Shown here in pieces: positions 52,701 through 60,924 of a stretch of 64,000 nucleotides of DNA; positions within the stretch are counted from its first letter, which is position 1, and the number at the start of each line of letters is the position of its first letter. Source of the stretch: Methanobrevibacter oralis (lineage in GTDB: Archaea > Methanobacteriota > Methanobacteria > Methanobacteriales > Methanobacteriaceae); NCBI RefSeq assembly GCF_001639275.1, contig NZ_LWMU01000092.1, forward strand, positions 34,823 through 98,822, read 5' to 3'. Both the position numbers and the translations under genes were made by a program. The notes below the pieces were generated by a model that worked only from the letters and a program-made list of their open reading frames with translations, did not search any database and was not told the origin of the DNA.

Positions 52701-53137
52701 CTGCAAAAACTGCAGCTGAACATGGTGCTGAAGAAGTAGTTGAAGCATTTAAAAGTGGAATTAATGTTGGTTCTCCAGGAGATATTGCAAGAACAATGGA
52801 ACAAGAATTATTATATACAAAAGATTTTATTATAGGTGCAGGATATTTTTTGAAAAATGCAAGTTACAGTCTTGCTAAATCTATTGTTGATAGTTTTGGA
52901 AATCCTGAGTTAAGTGTTGGTGATTCTTTTAATTTAAGCAATTTAAGTGGTTTATCTACAAGTATTAGTCATGCTCCAATTGGTGGTGGAATAAATAAGT
53001 CAATTACTTTATTGGTTCAAGAAGGAGCAGTTATTATTGATGCAAGAAATAAAACTGAACAAGAAGCAAAACAAATAGGAATTGCTATATTGGAAAGTTT
53101 TGATTCTATTACAGATATAGATGTCTCTGGAGGTTAA
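49724..53137 (+). CDS. Tail tape measure protein
   Basis: At 1137 aa it is the longest gene in the window and lies between chaperones and baseplate genes. It is helical with repeated Ser/Ala-rich segments, two or three hydrophobic stretches (MIVPLLAISAVIIIMIPIVA near residue 485) and four related modules around WDD with VNWDDWVGG and NWDDIFGQ. It sets tail length and may enter the host membrane. No peptidase domain is visible. Confidence 0.92.
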   Translation: MPSSTEEILLTLGARDNASDVAGKIDSNFKGMASSVSSALSNINSSMMNLGQVSDNVMQGLSGKSALDNIFGTSSKAETNKVLLNNMTETKKGAEDLYNTVDKVTDSSLTSMQELIPAMKAFKSATGASDKEMINITDDMANFGAAVLAQTGSTDLAQGAMMDLSKGIGGAFAALDQYGITEESLKRTGYWNGDEKDVEGFMKAVSDVTGSTEELMETNQGLDALIGKSFSRAGKKMGNEFLPVLKDIKKGFLDLDDELGGNLTASMLAASGGIEIMNQGFWNISTSVNGIKDLANALGSVKDGAKSAWGMLNNLNKATETTSKVSEGIQIVGDTTDISGELFKTQQVTPEISAAAAHAGAGFGYSGTSTLDEIEKYAGTQKNIEPDALKFLDDAKISNQKVNNAKLDYIKDYESMLSKTNEASKSLDAADDIGDAVEDVAKVGTSVSAAGPEMAAASAGTEAAAGATSLSAAFTSMIVPLLAISAVIIIMIPIVAVIAAEAMFFLKLMGEFMEAMKFEDINLDGAVNGIKSIAEALAWVGVAMASMTFSSIMTGLAVMTGGFLGITGPLSIAKDALLDASNLLSELSTVTIDPSIPTNLKNISDSLMAVSSAMGALTWTNITTGFSNWISGALGFSSVTEGLDQAKNDIIKSSQKLQEFSSLTPLDESVAKNIQNVCDSLASVGDAMSALRSIRDGQNWDDIFGQLMEGLFRSKGVDIQTALTNVKQDIIDASVALSQFTGLTEIPKDVSTKIKSTSDTLTSVADAMKSLRSLRDDVNWDDWVGGLFGGQNISQSLSQIVTDIRTAATYLSGLSNIADISKDTTGKVKMVSTALGSVSEAVKSMMNLPSMEGFDSSIISTAVTNVRTSAEQLAKLSEVTLDEGATGILGTINSAITSLKDTLTNFSGGFSAPATSIGASIVGGIKSGLSPLTGTVTSSVSTATSSAASAGWTGGVSIGTSTTNGFKSTLNLHTVMSTEMGYVKTAVDNGITAAKTAAEHGAEEVVEAFKSGINVGSPGDIARTMEQELLYTKDFIIGAGYFLKNASYSLAKSIVDSFGNPELSVGDSFNLSNLSGLSTSISHAPIGGGINKSITLLVQEGAVIIDARNKTEQEAKQIGIAILESFDSITDIDVSGG

Positions 53138-53142
53138 ATAAA

Positions 53143-53646
53143 ATGGGGATGTATGATGATATAGTAACTGGTGTAAGTGAAAATATTGAAATAATGGGTT
53201 ATCCCTTTTTTGCTGAAAATATTACAGGGGATGAACCTTTTAATCGTAGAGAATATAATCGTAATAGTATTCTTTCAGGAACAGAACATGTAACTCGAGG
53301 AAAGTATATTAGTCGTAGTTACAGTTTCACTACTACTATTTACCATCCAACTGGAAGACCAGATGCACATGATAAAATACTAAAAGAAATCATGTCTAAA
53401 CCAGTAACAATAATATCCCCATATATGGGTGGAACTTTTAAAGCTGAAGTAACTTTTCAAAGAAGTTTTGAAGAAGCATCACCTAATCATTATAAGTTAG
53501 ATGTTACTGTAAATGAAATTCCAGGATCGAAATCTAATATTCCTGGTGAAAATTTCATTGTTCCATCTCCTAAAAAGATTAAAGTTAAAAATAGTAAAAA
53601 AGTTATTTCTAAAAATAAATTGAATTCAAAGAAAAAGAGGTCATAA
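53143..53646 (+). CDS. Baseplate/tail protein (XkdP-position, 167 aa)
   Basis: A beta-rich domain (YPFFAENITGDEPFNRREY, HVTRGKYISRSYSFTTTIYH, FKAEVTFQRSFEEASPN) with a basic tail rich in Lys. It comes right after the tape measure, where PBSX/Mu-like phages have the LysM or hub-attached protein. The basic tail may bind the wall or other baseplate parts. No LysM motif is visible. Confidence 0.6.
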   Translation: MGMYDDIVTGVSENIEIMGYPFFAENITGDEPFNRREYNRNSILSGTEHVTRGKYISRSYSFTTTIYHPTGRPDAHDKILKEIMSKPVTIISPYMGGTFKAEVTFQRSFEEASPNHYKLDVTVNEIPGSKSNIPGENFIVPSPKKIKVKNSKKVISKNKLNSKKKRS

Positions 53647-53650
53647 AATC

Positions 53651-54565
53651 ATGACTAAAATAGTTCGTTCAGGATTAGAAGTATATAAAACAAAAGATTC
53701 TAATAAAGAAGAAATAACTAAAAAAGAAGATTCAGAAGGATTTGTATTTCAAAATGGAACTGCAACAGAAATATCATATTATGCAGATATGTATGAAAAT
53801 AGTTTTGAATATGATTATGAAGATATTTCAAGCAATGCTCAGGTTTCTTTTCCAAATGTGGATTCTTCTAAGTTTTATAAAGGAAAAAGAGTATGTTTAA
53901 AGAAAGCGTATAATCCTAAAAAATGGGGCGATTTAAAAAATTGTTTGACTGGTTTTATCACTGAACAAACATATTCAATGGATAAAGTGGAATTAAAAAT
54001 TAGTGGTATGACTAAATTATTAGAAAAAAAATATGAATTTAATTTTACTAAAACTAAACGATCCATAGTTGTTAAAAAAATTATTGAAACAGCTGGTTTG
54101 AAAGCAAATGTTAATGTTAAAGGTTTGAAAGATGATGTGATTGATTATACTAATGTTTCAAGTAGTAGTTCAACTGGAAGTAGTGGAGACGCAGATATTG
54201 ATGCTAAAGTTAAAGAAATTATAGGTAATGAAACAGATGAGTTAAAAAAAGCAAAATTAATTCATCAATGGTTAAGTACTCATAATAAATACAAAGGTTA
54301 TGAATGTAGTCAAAAATCTACTCCAGGTGAATGTTTAAAAAGTTTAAAAAACAATTGTGCGGATACTAGTAGATTAACATGTGCTATGTTTAAAAGTGCT
54401 GGTTTAAATGCAACAATAATTCATGGAGCATATCATTTTTGGACAGTTGTAACAATTAAAGGTAAAGAATATGCATCTGATGCTACTCATAATGGAAGAC
54501 CTTTCAATAAAGTATGGAAAGGATTAAGCACTGGAAAAAAATGTGGAGACACACCTGATTGTTAA
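53651..54565 (+). CDS. Baseplate hub N-terminal part fused to a transglutaminase-fold peptidase
   Basis: Residues 1-165 match the first domain of XkdQ/gpD-like hubs (FQNGTATEISYYADMYENSF, GFITEQTYSMDKVELKISGM). After a Ser/Gly linker, residues 180-304 form a transglutaminase-fold domain with the Cys-His-Asp triad C236 (NNCADTS), H262 (YHFWT) and D277 (SDATHN). That is the layout of pseudomurein endoisopeptidases PeiW/PeiP (peptidase C71). The remaining hub domains are in the next gene. It probably opens the pseudomurein wall during infection. Confidence 0.72.
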   Translation: MTKIVRSGLEVYKTKDSNKEEITKKEDSEGFVFQNGTATEISYYADMYENSFEYDYEDISSNAQVSFPNVDSSKFYKGKRVCLKKAYNPKKWGDLKNCLTGFITEQTYSMDKVELKISGMTKLLEKKYEFNFTKTKRSIVVKKIIETAGLKANVNVKGLKDDVIDYTNVSSSSSTGSSGDADIDAKVKEIIGNETDELKKAKLIHQWLSTHNKYKGYECSQKSTPGECLKSLKNNCADTSRLTCAMFKSAGLNATIIHGAYHFWTVVTIKGKEYASDATHNGRPFNKVWKGLSTGKKCGDTPDC

Positions 54566-54590
54566 AAAAAAGATGAGGGGAGGAATAACA

Positions 54591-55682
54591 TTGGCAAATA
54601 TAATTCTAGGTTGTGACAGTAATGGAGTAAATGATAAAAAATGTCGTGATACTGTTGCAAAAATATTAAAAAAAGCAGGACATACTGTGGAAGTTTTACC
54701 TATTGCTCCAGGACCATTTGCAGATGCATCATACTCAAAATCAAATAAAGGTAAAATTGGTGTGTATCTTATAGCTGCAGGTATTACATCAATTGCTGAT
54801 GCTTATGATGGGAATATTTCATTTAAATACACTTATTTTGGTATAAGAGGAGATTTAGGAAATTCTCGTATGAGTTCAATGAAGGATTTTAAAACTAAAC
54901 CTATTAGTAAAGATAAGCCTGGTGATTGTATAAGTAAATCATGTAATAAACTTGCAGGAAAAACATTTCCTCAAATGAATGAGATTATAAAATCGAAATG
55001 CAATGTGACTTTTGGCACTACTCCTGAAGAAATTGGAAATAATCTTGTTAAAGCTATTGGAGGTTCAAACAATATTAATTCTAGTTCTGATAAGGATTCA
55101 GTTTCAAGTATTAAAGAAGCATTAAAAGAAGTGTTGTCAGGATGGGATGGAGATGTGGAATGTTTTGTTCGTGAAGATACGGTATATGTGAGGAAAATTA
55201 AAGATCCTTCAACTGCAAAATTAGAAATTATTGAATCGAAAAATGTGATTTATGATTCTGTTAGTGTTACAGATGTTAATCCTTCAACTGTGAATTCTTT
55301 AAAAGTTAATTATAAAAACAGGGTCATTGTTATTGAAGATAAAAATTTGCAGAAACGTTTTGGGAAAATAGAATCACAAGTTAGTGCAAGTAATGTTAAA
55401 TCAATGAAAGAAGCTGAAAGTTTTGCTAGAACTGAATGGAATAAATTACGAAGAGATAATGGACATATATTAGAAGTTAAAGTTATAGGTCATACAAAAT
55501 GGAAAGCAGGAGCATGGTGTCGTGTTTATTTACCGTCGTTTAGTATTGATGATTATATGTACATTACTAAAATGTCTCAAGAAGATAGTGATGGTGATTG
55601 GATTTGTAGTTTAACATTAAGAGATTATCCTCCAAGCTTAGGAGAACCAAAAAAAGAGTCTGGGGAGGAAAATACTAAATGA
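54591..55682 (+). CDS. Baseplate hub C-terminal part with an N-terminal wall-associated domain
   Basis: From the TTG at 54591 (GGGGAGG upstream) the 363-aa protein has a first domain (NIILGCDSNGVNDKKCRDTV, then KIGVYLIAAGITSIADAY). I know this domain only from methanogen and viral proteins linked to pseudomurein enzymes. After residue 165 it continues the hub: GWDGDVECFVREDTVYVRKI, PSTVNSLKVNYKNRVIVIED and a final beta domain. So the hub is made as two chains with peptidase parts at the split. Role of the first domain unknown. Confidence 0.65.
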   Translation: MANIILGCDSNGVNDKKCRDTVAKILKKAGHTVEVLPIAPGPFADASYSKSNKGKIGVYLIAAGITSIADAYDGNISFKYTYFGIRGDLGNSRMSSMKDFKTKPISKDKPGDCISKSCNKLAGKTFPQMNEIIKSKCNVTFGTTPEEIGNNLVKAIGGSNNINSSSDKDSVSSIKEALKEVLSGWDGDVECFVREDTVYVRKIKDPSTAKLEIIESKNVIYDSVSVTDVNPSTVNSLKVNYKNRVIVIEDKNLQKRFGKIESQVSASNVKSMKEAESFARTEWNKLRRDNGHILEVKVIGHTKWKAGAWCRVYLPSFSIDDYMYITKMSQEDSDGDWICSLTLRDYPPSLGEPKKESGEENTK

Positions 55683-56365
55683 AAAGAATAGATAATATTA
55701 CTGCAACTCAAGGAAGACTTAAACAAGCTTACGATAAAGGTTTAGGTAAATTAGTTCAAAATGATATTTCAAAAACAGTGAACAATATTGTAAAAGACAC
55801 ACGAATAAATACGGGAGTTATAACTAAATTCTATCCTTACTTGGATAAAGCAGAAGTTAAATTATCAAACGATAAATTAATTCTTTGTAAAATTTTACAT
55901 CGTTATGGAGGGGAATTAATTGATTATTATACTCCTACAGGAGAGGAAGATTACTGTATAAAACTAAAAGAACCTTGTATACTTCCAAGAGAAGAACTAA
56001 ACTGTTTAATAATAAATATTAACGACAATACAGAAGAATATTTATTATTAGGTTTCTATGAACCAAATGAATTGATAGGAATAAGTCCTGCAACTCAAGG
56101 AAACATGAAACTAATAACAAGGGGTGGAACAAATCAATTTTACATTAAATTTGGTTATGATGGCTTGAAAATTTCTTCTATAGACAAACCAGAAACTATT
56201 GTAGGTGAAATAGAAAATGAATCTGTAAAACTAGAATATGTTAATAAAGAAGAGGTTTATACAAAAAAAGAAATTGACAACATACTAAATTCTGGAATAC
56301 ATAATATTGATTTTTTAGCTAATCTGGATAATATTATTCAAGAATTAATAAATTATGGAGCATAA
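55679..56365 (+). CDS. Baseplate spike/XkdR-like protein
   Basis: The 228-aa protein has an OB-fold-like middle (INTGVITKFYPYLDKAEVKL to CIKLKEPCILP) as in gpV/gp5-type baseplate proteins, and a helical C-terminus. It overlaps the hub gene (ATGA). It would sit at the tail tip, joining hub and wedge. The assignment rests mainly on gene order. Confidence 0.55.
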   Translation: MKRIDNITATQGRLKQAYDKGLGKLVQNDISKTVNNIVKDTRINTGVITKFYPYLDKAEVKLSNDKLILCKILHRYGGELIDYYTPTGEEDYCIKLKEPCILPREELNCLIININDNTEEYLLLGFYEPNELIGISPATQGNMKLITRGGTNQFYIKFGYDGLKISSIDKPETIVGEIENESVKLEYVNKEEVYTKKEIDNILNSGIHNIDFLANLDNIIQELINYGA

Positions 56366-56368
56366 ATT

Positions 56369-57646
56369 ATGACTACTATAACAGAATTGTATAATCATTT
56401 AAAAACCTTGTGTAGGCAATGGTTTTACACTAAAATAGAAACTAATAATTTATTAAATCAAAAATCTGATTTAAACCATAGTCATGATGAAAAATACTTT
56501 GTTAAATCTCAAGTTTACAATCGTAGTGAAACTGATTTAGTAATTAGTAATGCAATAGGTAATCTTGAATTAGTTAAAGTAGTTAATGAGTTGCCAACTA
56601 TTAATATTAATACTAAAGTATTGTATTTCTTACCAAATTCTAACGCTACTAGTTCTAATAAGTTTGATATTTATGTAAGGGTTAATGGTGCATGGGAACA
56701 AGTAGATAGTCTTAATATAAGTTTAGAAAATTATTATAAGAAAAATGAAGTTAATAATTTGTTAATTACTAAATCTGATGTTAGTCATAATCATGATGAG
56801 CGTTATTATACTGAGTCTGACATTGATGAGTATGTATTATCTTTGCGAAATTATGAACTTTATCAATTGAATAGTAGCATAGATATTTTGTATAATGATT
56901 TGTTTATAGAAGTAGTTGTTCATCAGTTGTCTAATGTTGGTTCAGGAGATCTTCCAAAAAGTTATGTCTTCACTATTCCTTCTAAGTATGTTCCTATGTA
57001 TGCAGTTACTGTTCCTGTTTATAATATGAAGAATGGTGTTCCTTTTGGTCATATAAGATTAAATAAAAATGGAGAGTTAACACTTTTTGTAACTCAACGC
57101 ACTTATACTGCTAGTGGTGGTACAACTGTTTATGGTACATTGTTTTATCCTCGTAAACCTGCTATTCCACCTATTGTTATTCTTTGTGATTCTCTTGATT
57201 TATTTAATAGTGGGCAATTAGTTACTCTAGCTGGTAAAACTGGTATTACAGGTAATAATATGTATTTGAAGAATCCTATTTCTTTGCCTGTGGGTTGTTC
57301 TATTGAATTTGATGTGTATCAAAGTAATAATAATAGTAGTTATATTGATATTCATCTTGGTGCTAATAATAGTGTTCATTCAATGATTGGAGTGAATTCT
57401 GTTGGTAAATTTGAATTTTATAAAGGTTTTAGTGGTAATTGGAGTATAAATAGTGTTTCTCCGTTTTCAATTCCTAGAAATCAATGGGTGCATGTTAAAT
57501 ATCTTATTGATGAAAATGGGTTGTTTACTGTTGAGTATGATGGACAGAGTTATTCAAAAGAATTAGAAGTAAATAATGTTTTAACTTATTTAAATATTCC
57601 TTCAAATTCTTCTGCAATTAGAAATATTATAATTACTGAATTATAA
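56369..57646 (+). CDS. Tail fibre protein with HxHD repeats and lectin-like end
   Basis: Residues 1-150 contain two repeats of a fibre motif, KSDLNHSHDEKYF and KSDVSHNHDERYY, which in phage fibres form trimeric metal-binding needles. The C-terminal 150 residues (VGCSIEFDVYQSNNNSSYIDI, WVHVKYLIDENGLFTVEYDG) look like a concanavalin/LamG-type binding domain. It is a likely receptor-binding protein. Its place among the baseplate genes instead of after gpJ is slightly unusual. Confidence 0.7.
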   Translation: MTTITELYNHLKTLCRQWFYTKIETNNLLNQKSDLNHSHDEKYFVKSQVYNRSETDLVISNAIGNLELVKVVNELPTININTKVLYFLPNSNATSSNKFDIYVRVNGAWEQVDSLNISLENYYKKNEVNNLLITKSDVSHNHDERYYTESDIDEYVLSLRNYELYQLNSSIDILYNDLFIEVVVHQLSNVGSGDLPKSYVFTIPSKYVPMYAVTVPVYNMKNGVPFGHIRLNKNGELTLFVTQRTYTASGGTTVYGTLFYPRKPAIPPIVILCDSLDLFNSGQLVTLAGKTGITGNNMYLKNPISLPVGCSIEFDVYQSNNNSSYIDIHLGANNSVHSMIGVNSVGKFEFYKGFSGNWSINSVSPFSIPRNQWVHVKYLIDENGLFTVEYDGQSYSKELEVNNVLTYLNIPSNSSAIRNIIITEL

Positions 57647-57668
57647 AAAAAAATGAAGGGGTAATACC

Positions 57669-58097
57669 ATGTTAAAAATAGATACTGAAAGTGATGATTA
57701 TAGATTTTTCAAAACATTAAATGAAGATGTAAAATTAAAACCTGATGAATACAATCGTTGGGATATCCTCTTTGAAAATAAAGACTATAAAAATGTAACT
57801 GGAAACGAAAGTTTGATTAATGCAATTTGTATTGCAATAATGACTCGTTATCAAGAATTAACGAATACATTATATTCTAATTTTGGTTGTAGGGCTCATG
57901 AACTAATTAAAGCTAACCAATCAGAAATGGTGAGATATAAAATTGAATTATTCATAGAAAATGTTCTTGAACAAATGCGTAGAATAAAAGAAATCAATTG
58001 GATTAATGTTACTGAATATGAATCAGGGAAATATAAAGTAATTTTTAAGGTTAAAAGTATTAGTGATAGTTTTGTTGAAGGAAGTGTAACTCTATGA
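57669..58097 (+). CDS. Baseplate wedge protein, gp25/XkdS-like
   Basis: The 142-aa protein has the gp25 pattern: NESLINAICIAIMTRYQELTN, then LYSNFGCRAHELIKANQSEM and a strand pair ending in VKSISDSFVEGSVTL. gp25 connects the sheath end to the baseplate and is diagnostic of contractile tails. It overlaps the gpJ gene by 4 bases. Confidence 0.78.
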   Translation: MLKIDTESDDYRFFKTLNEDVKLKPDEYNRWDILFENKDYKNVTGNESLINAICIAIMTRYQELTNTLYSNFGCRAHELIKANQSEMVRYKIELFIENVLEQMRRIKEINWINVTEYESGKYKVIFKVKSISDSFVEGSVTL

Positions 58098-59239
58098 ATT
58101 ATATTCCTAAAGAATATGAAGAAATTTTTGAGCAAATGTTAAATGATTCATTAGAAAAAGGTTTAATTTCTCATGCTGAAGAGTTTCCATCATTTATTGC
58201 GAATAAAGAAGATATTAGTAATTATTATGTGATGGATAAATCTGTGATAGCTGAAATGTTTAGTATTGTTTATGAAGATATTACTAATGTTTATAATAGT
58301 ATAAATATTGAAATAGCTGAAGGGGAAGATTTAGATAATATTGGGGCTATTGTTGGTGTTCCACGACCTCAAGCAACTTATGCTATGTGTGAATTATTAT
58401 TTACATTTTCAGGATCTGATGAAGAAGATATTCTTATTAGTGATGAGGTAATAGTTGCAACTCAAAATAATATACAATACAAGTTACTTGAAGAAATTTA
58501 TATTCCTGTTGGAAGTCAAGAATGTACTGTTCCAGCAATAGCAGTAATTCCAGGAGTAGATAGTAAAGTTATTGAAAATACTTTAACCAATATTCTTTCT
58601 GATTTAAGTATTAATTTAACATGCACTAATCCACAATCTAGTAGTGGTGGAAGTGAAGCATATGATGATAATGAGTATAGACAATTATTAATGAATTGGA
58701 CTAAAATTCGATTAAAAGGTTCACAAGAAGCATATGAAAATTATTTTAATAATCTTGATGGTATTGATGGTTATAAATTAATTCCGAATTGGGATAGTAC
58801 TGGAACTATTAAAATTGTTGTTGATCCGGGGTTTCCTTTTTTATTAAATAAAATTTATGATGAATTACAATCTAATGTTGCTCAGTATAGTGAGGATATA
58901 ACTGTTTTTGCTCCAACTAAAAAATATATTGATATTTATGCTGTTGCTAGTGTGAATATTGATAGGATTAATCCATTTTCAAGTAGTGAAAAAGAAATTA
59001 TTTCACAAAAAATTAAAACAGGGATCAAAACTTTCATTGATGGAGGTTATTGTACTGATGGATCATATTATCAGGGTTTATTGATTGGGGAGGATTTTAT
59101 TCCTCATAAATTAGCTGTTTTTTTAGATAATGAAATTAATGAATTAAAAAGCATTTCTTTTGATTTTCCTGAAAATTTTATTGAAATTTTAGATGAAGAA
59201 ATTGGTGTAAGTAACAATATAACTATTGAGATGATTTAA
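58094..59239 (+). CDS. Baseplate J-like protein (gpJ/XkdT)
   Basis: The 381-aa protein has the baseplate J signature: INIEIAEGEDLDNIGAIVGV near residue 75, the beta domain IQYKLLEEIYIPVGSQECTV, and SSGGSEAYDDNEYRQLLMNW in the middle, ending in a helical and strand domain. It forms the baseplate ring that triggers contraction. Order gp25-gpJ is conserved from Mu to PBSX. Confidence 0.88.
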   Translation: MNYIPKEYEEIFEQMLNDSLEKGLISHAEEFPSFIANKEDISNYYVMDKSVIAEMFSIVYEDITNVYNSINIEIAEGEDLDNIGAIVGVPRPQATYAMCELLFTFSGSDEEDILISDEVIVATQNNIQYKLLEEIYIPVGSQECTVPAIAVIPGVDSKVIENTLTNILSDLSINLTCTNPQSSSGGSEAYDDNEYRQLLMNWTKIRLKGSQEAYENYFNNLDGIDGYKLIPNWDSTGTIKIVVDPGFPFLLNKIYDELQSNVAQYSEDITVFAPTKKYIDIYAVASVNIDRINPFSSSEKEIISQKIKTGIKTFIDGGYCTDGSYYQGLLIGEDFIPHKLAVFLDNEINELKSISFDFPENFIEILDEEIGVSNNITIEMI

Positions 59240-59240
59240 A

Positions 59241-60917
59241 ATGCCAGAAGACAGTTTAAAAAAACTTTTGAATAAATATCCTTATTTTTTAGATAAAAGG
59301 GAAATATCAAATTTTTATAAAAGTCAAAGTGTAACTAATAATCAATTTAAAAATGTGTACAATGATTTAAATAAATGTTATGAAAGTTTTCATATAAATA
59401 AACGAGTACTAATCTGGAGAGAACAATTTGAACCTTACAATTATATAATGCATTTTGTTGTAAATTATCCTGAAATGAAAACAATAAAAATTTATCAAAA
59501 TGAGACTCTAATTCATGAAAAAACTTATTCTGAAAATATTAATAATAATTCATTCTTTTTTAATTATGAAAGCACAACAATCATTGAAGAAGATGATGTT
59601 GAAGCCGAAATAATTCCGAGTGATACTTTCATAGTTATTGTTGAAACATTTAATGAAATAATTATTAAAAAAGGTTTCCCCGAAAATGATACTCAATTAA
59701 ATAATGAATTTGATCATGATTATAGTCTTGATAAATTTGGATTACTTAATAACATTCCAAGAAAAACATACATAACAGTAGAAAGTGATTATTATCCAAA
59801 TACTGAACCTCCTTTTAATACACAATTAACTGAAGATGATTATCATTACATGAATAGAATACTTACTTATACTATTAAATTGCACAACATACCATTACCA
59901 GTTTTAGAATTATGGAAAACTTATAGTATTGATGCTGTATTAGTTAATCGTGAAAAATTACTTCTTAAAATGTTTAATATAAAACAACATGATTTTAATG
60001 AAGAAACGGATGGTAAAAATACTCAATTAATAGTTAATGAGTGGGTAGCTGAAAAATGGGAGCATAAAGATAAATTTTGTGATAATGCTTTGGATTTAGG
60101 ATTGTATTTCTTTGTCATTCCAAACACAACTAATCCTGTGATTAATCAAGATGTTGCTTTTTCATTCATGTTTTTAAATAGTTTAGGTGAATCGATAGAA
60201 TCAGATTACACTATTGATATTAATTTAAATAATAATCTTATTGAAGTAGATTATGATAGTAAAAATTATATTGCAAACTATGATATTTTAGATGAAGCAA
60301 ATTTAAATCATTTTAATTTCATTGCTAAAAACAGTTTAGGTGAGATTATAGCTGAAGAAATGATTATTATACGAGTAAAAGGTTGTAATAATGGAGATTG
60401 GTATGTTAATGAAGAAACTGGAAATGATAATAATAATGGATCTAAAAATACTCCGTTTAAAACATTAGAAAAAGCAATAAATAGTGTTAATGGTTTAGCT
60501 AATCTTATTGTTGTTGAAGGAAATGTTAATATAGTGGGGGATGTTTTAATTAAAAAATCCTGTACTATTTTGGGTTGTTCAAATGGACAAATAACAACTC
60601 AATTCCCAGCTTTTTTCCAAATTCAAGGAGCTCATGAATTACAATTATCATTAATTAATATTAATTTAAAATATTCCACAGCCAATTTTTTTTGTCAACA
60701 TGTTATTTTCACGAATCAAAATAATGAAGAATACAATTATGAAACCGTGAAAATATTAAAAGGATACTCAAAACTCACAATGACTTTAGACAAAGACGCT
60801 TATAGTAGTGATGAAGAAATTACAATAAATACCACATTAACAGATGAAAATAATCAAGAAATTAATAATGCAGTTATAAAAACATATGTGGATGATGAAT
60901 TACAAGAAATGTGGTGA
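59241..60917 (+). CDS. Tail fibre/adhesin-like protein with beta-helix segment
   Basis: The 558-aa protein starts with a gpI-like helical part (LKKLLNKYPYFLDKREISNF, typical of P2 gpI/XkdU-type tail proteins). Beta-rich regions follow, then DWYVNEETGNDNNNGSKNTP with FKTLEKAINSV, the start of right-handed beta-helix (polymorphic pectate-lyase type) repeats found in host adhesin-like proteins. The last 60 residues begin an Ig-like domain that is cut short. It overlaps the frame of the next gene's Ig repeats. Confidence 0.65.
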   Translation: MPEDSLKKLLNKYPYFLDKREISNFYKSQSVTNNQFKNVYNDLNKCYESFHINKRVLIWREQFEPYNYIMHFVVNYPEMKTIKIYQNETLIHEKTYSENINNNSFFFNYESTTIIEEDDVEAEIIPSDTFIVIVETFNEIIIKKGFPENDTQLNNEFDHDYSLDKFGLLNNIPRKTYITVESDYYPNTEPPFNTQLTEDDYHYMNRILTYTIKLHNIPLPVLELWKTYSIDAVLVNREKLLLKMFNIKQHDFNEETDGKNTQLIVNEWVAEKWEHKDKFCDNALDLGLYFFVIPNTTNPVINQDVAFSFMFLNSLGESIESDYTIDINLNNNLIEVDYDSKNYIANYDILDEANLNHFNFIAKNSLGEIIAEEMIIIRVKGCNNGDWYVNEETGNDNNNGSKNTPFKTLEKAINSVNGLANLIVVEGNVNIVGDVLIKKSCTILGCSNGQITTQFPAFFQIQGAHELQLSLININLKYSTANFFCQHVIFTNQNNEEYNYETVKILKGYSKLTMTLDKDAYSSDEEITINTTLTDENNQEINNAVIKTYVDDELQEMW

Positions 60918-60924
60918 AAAAACA

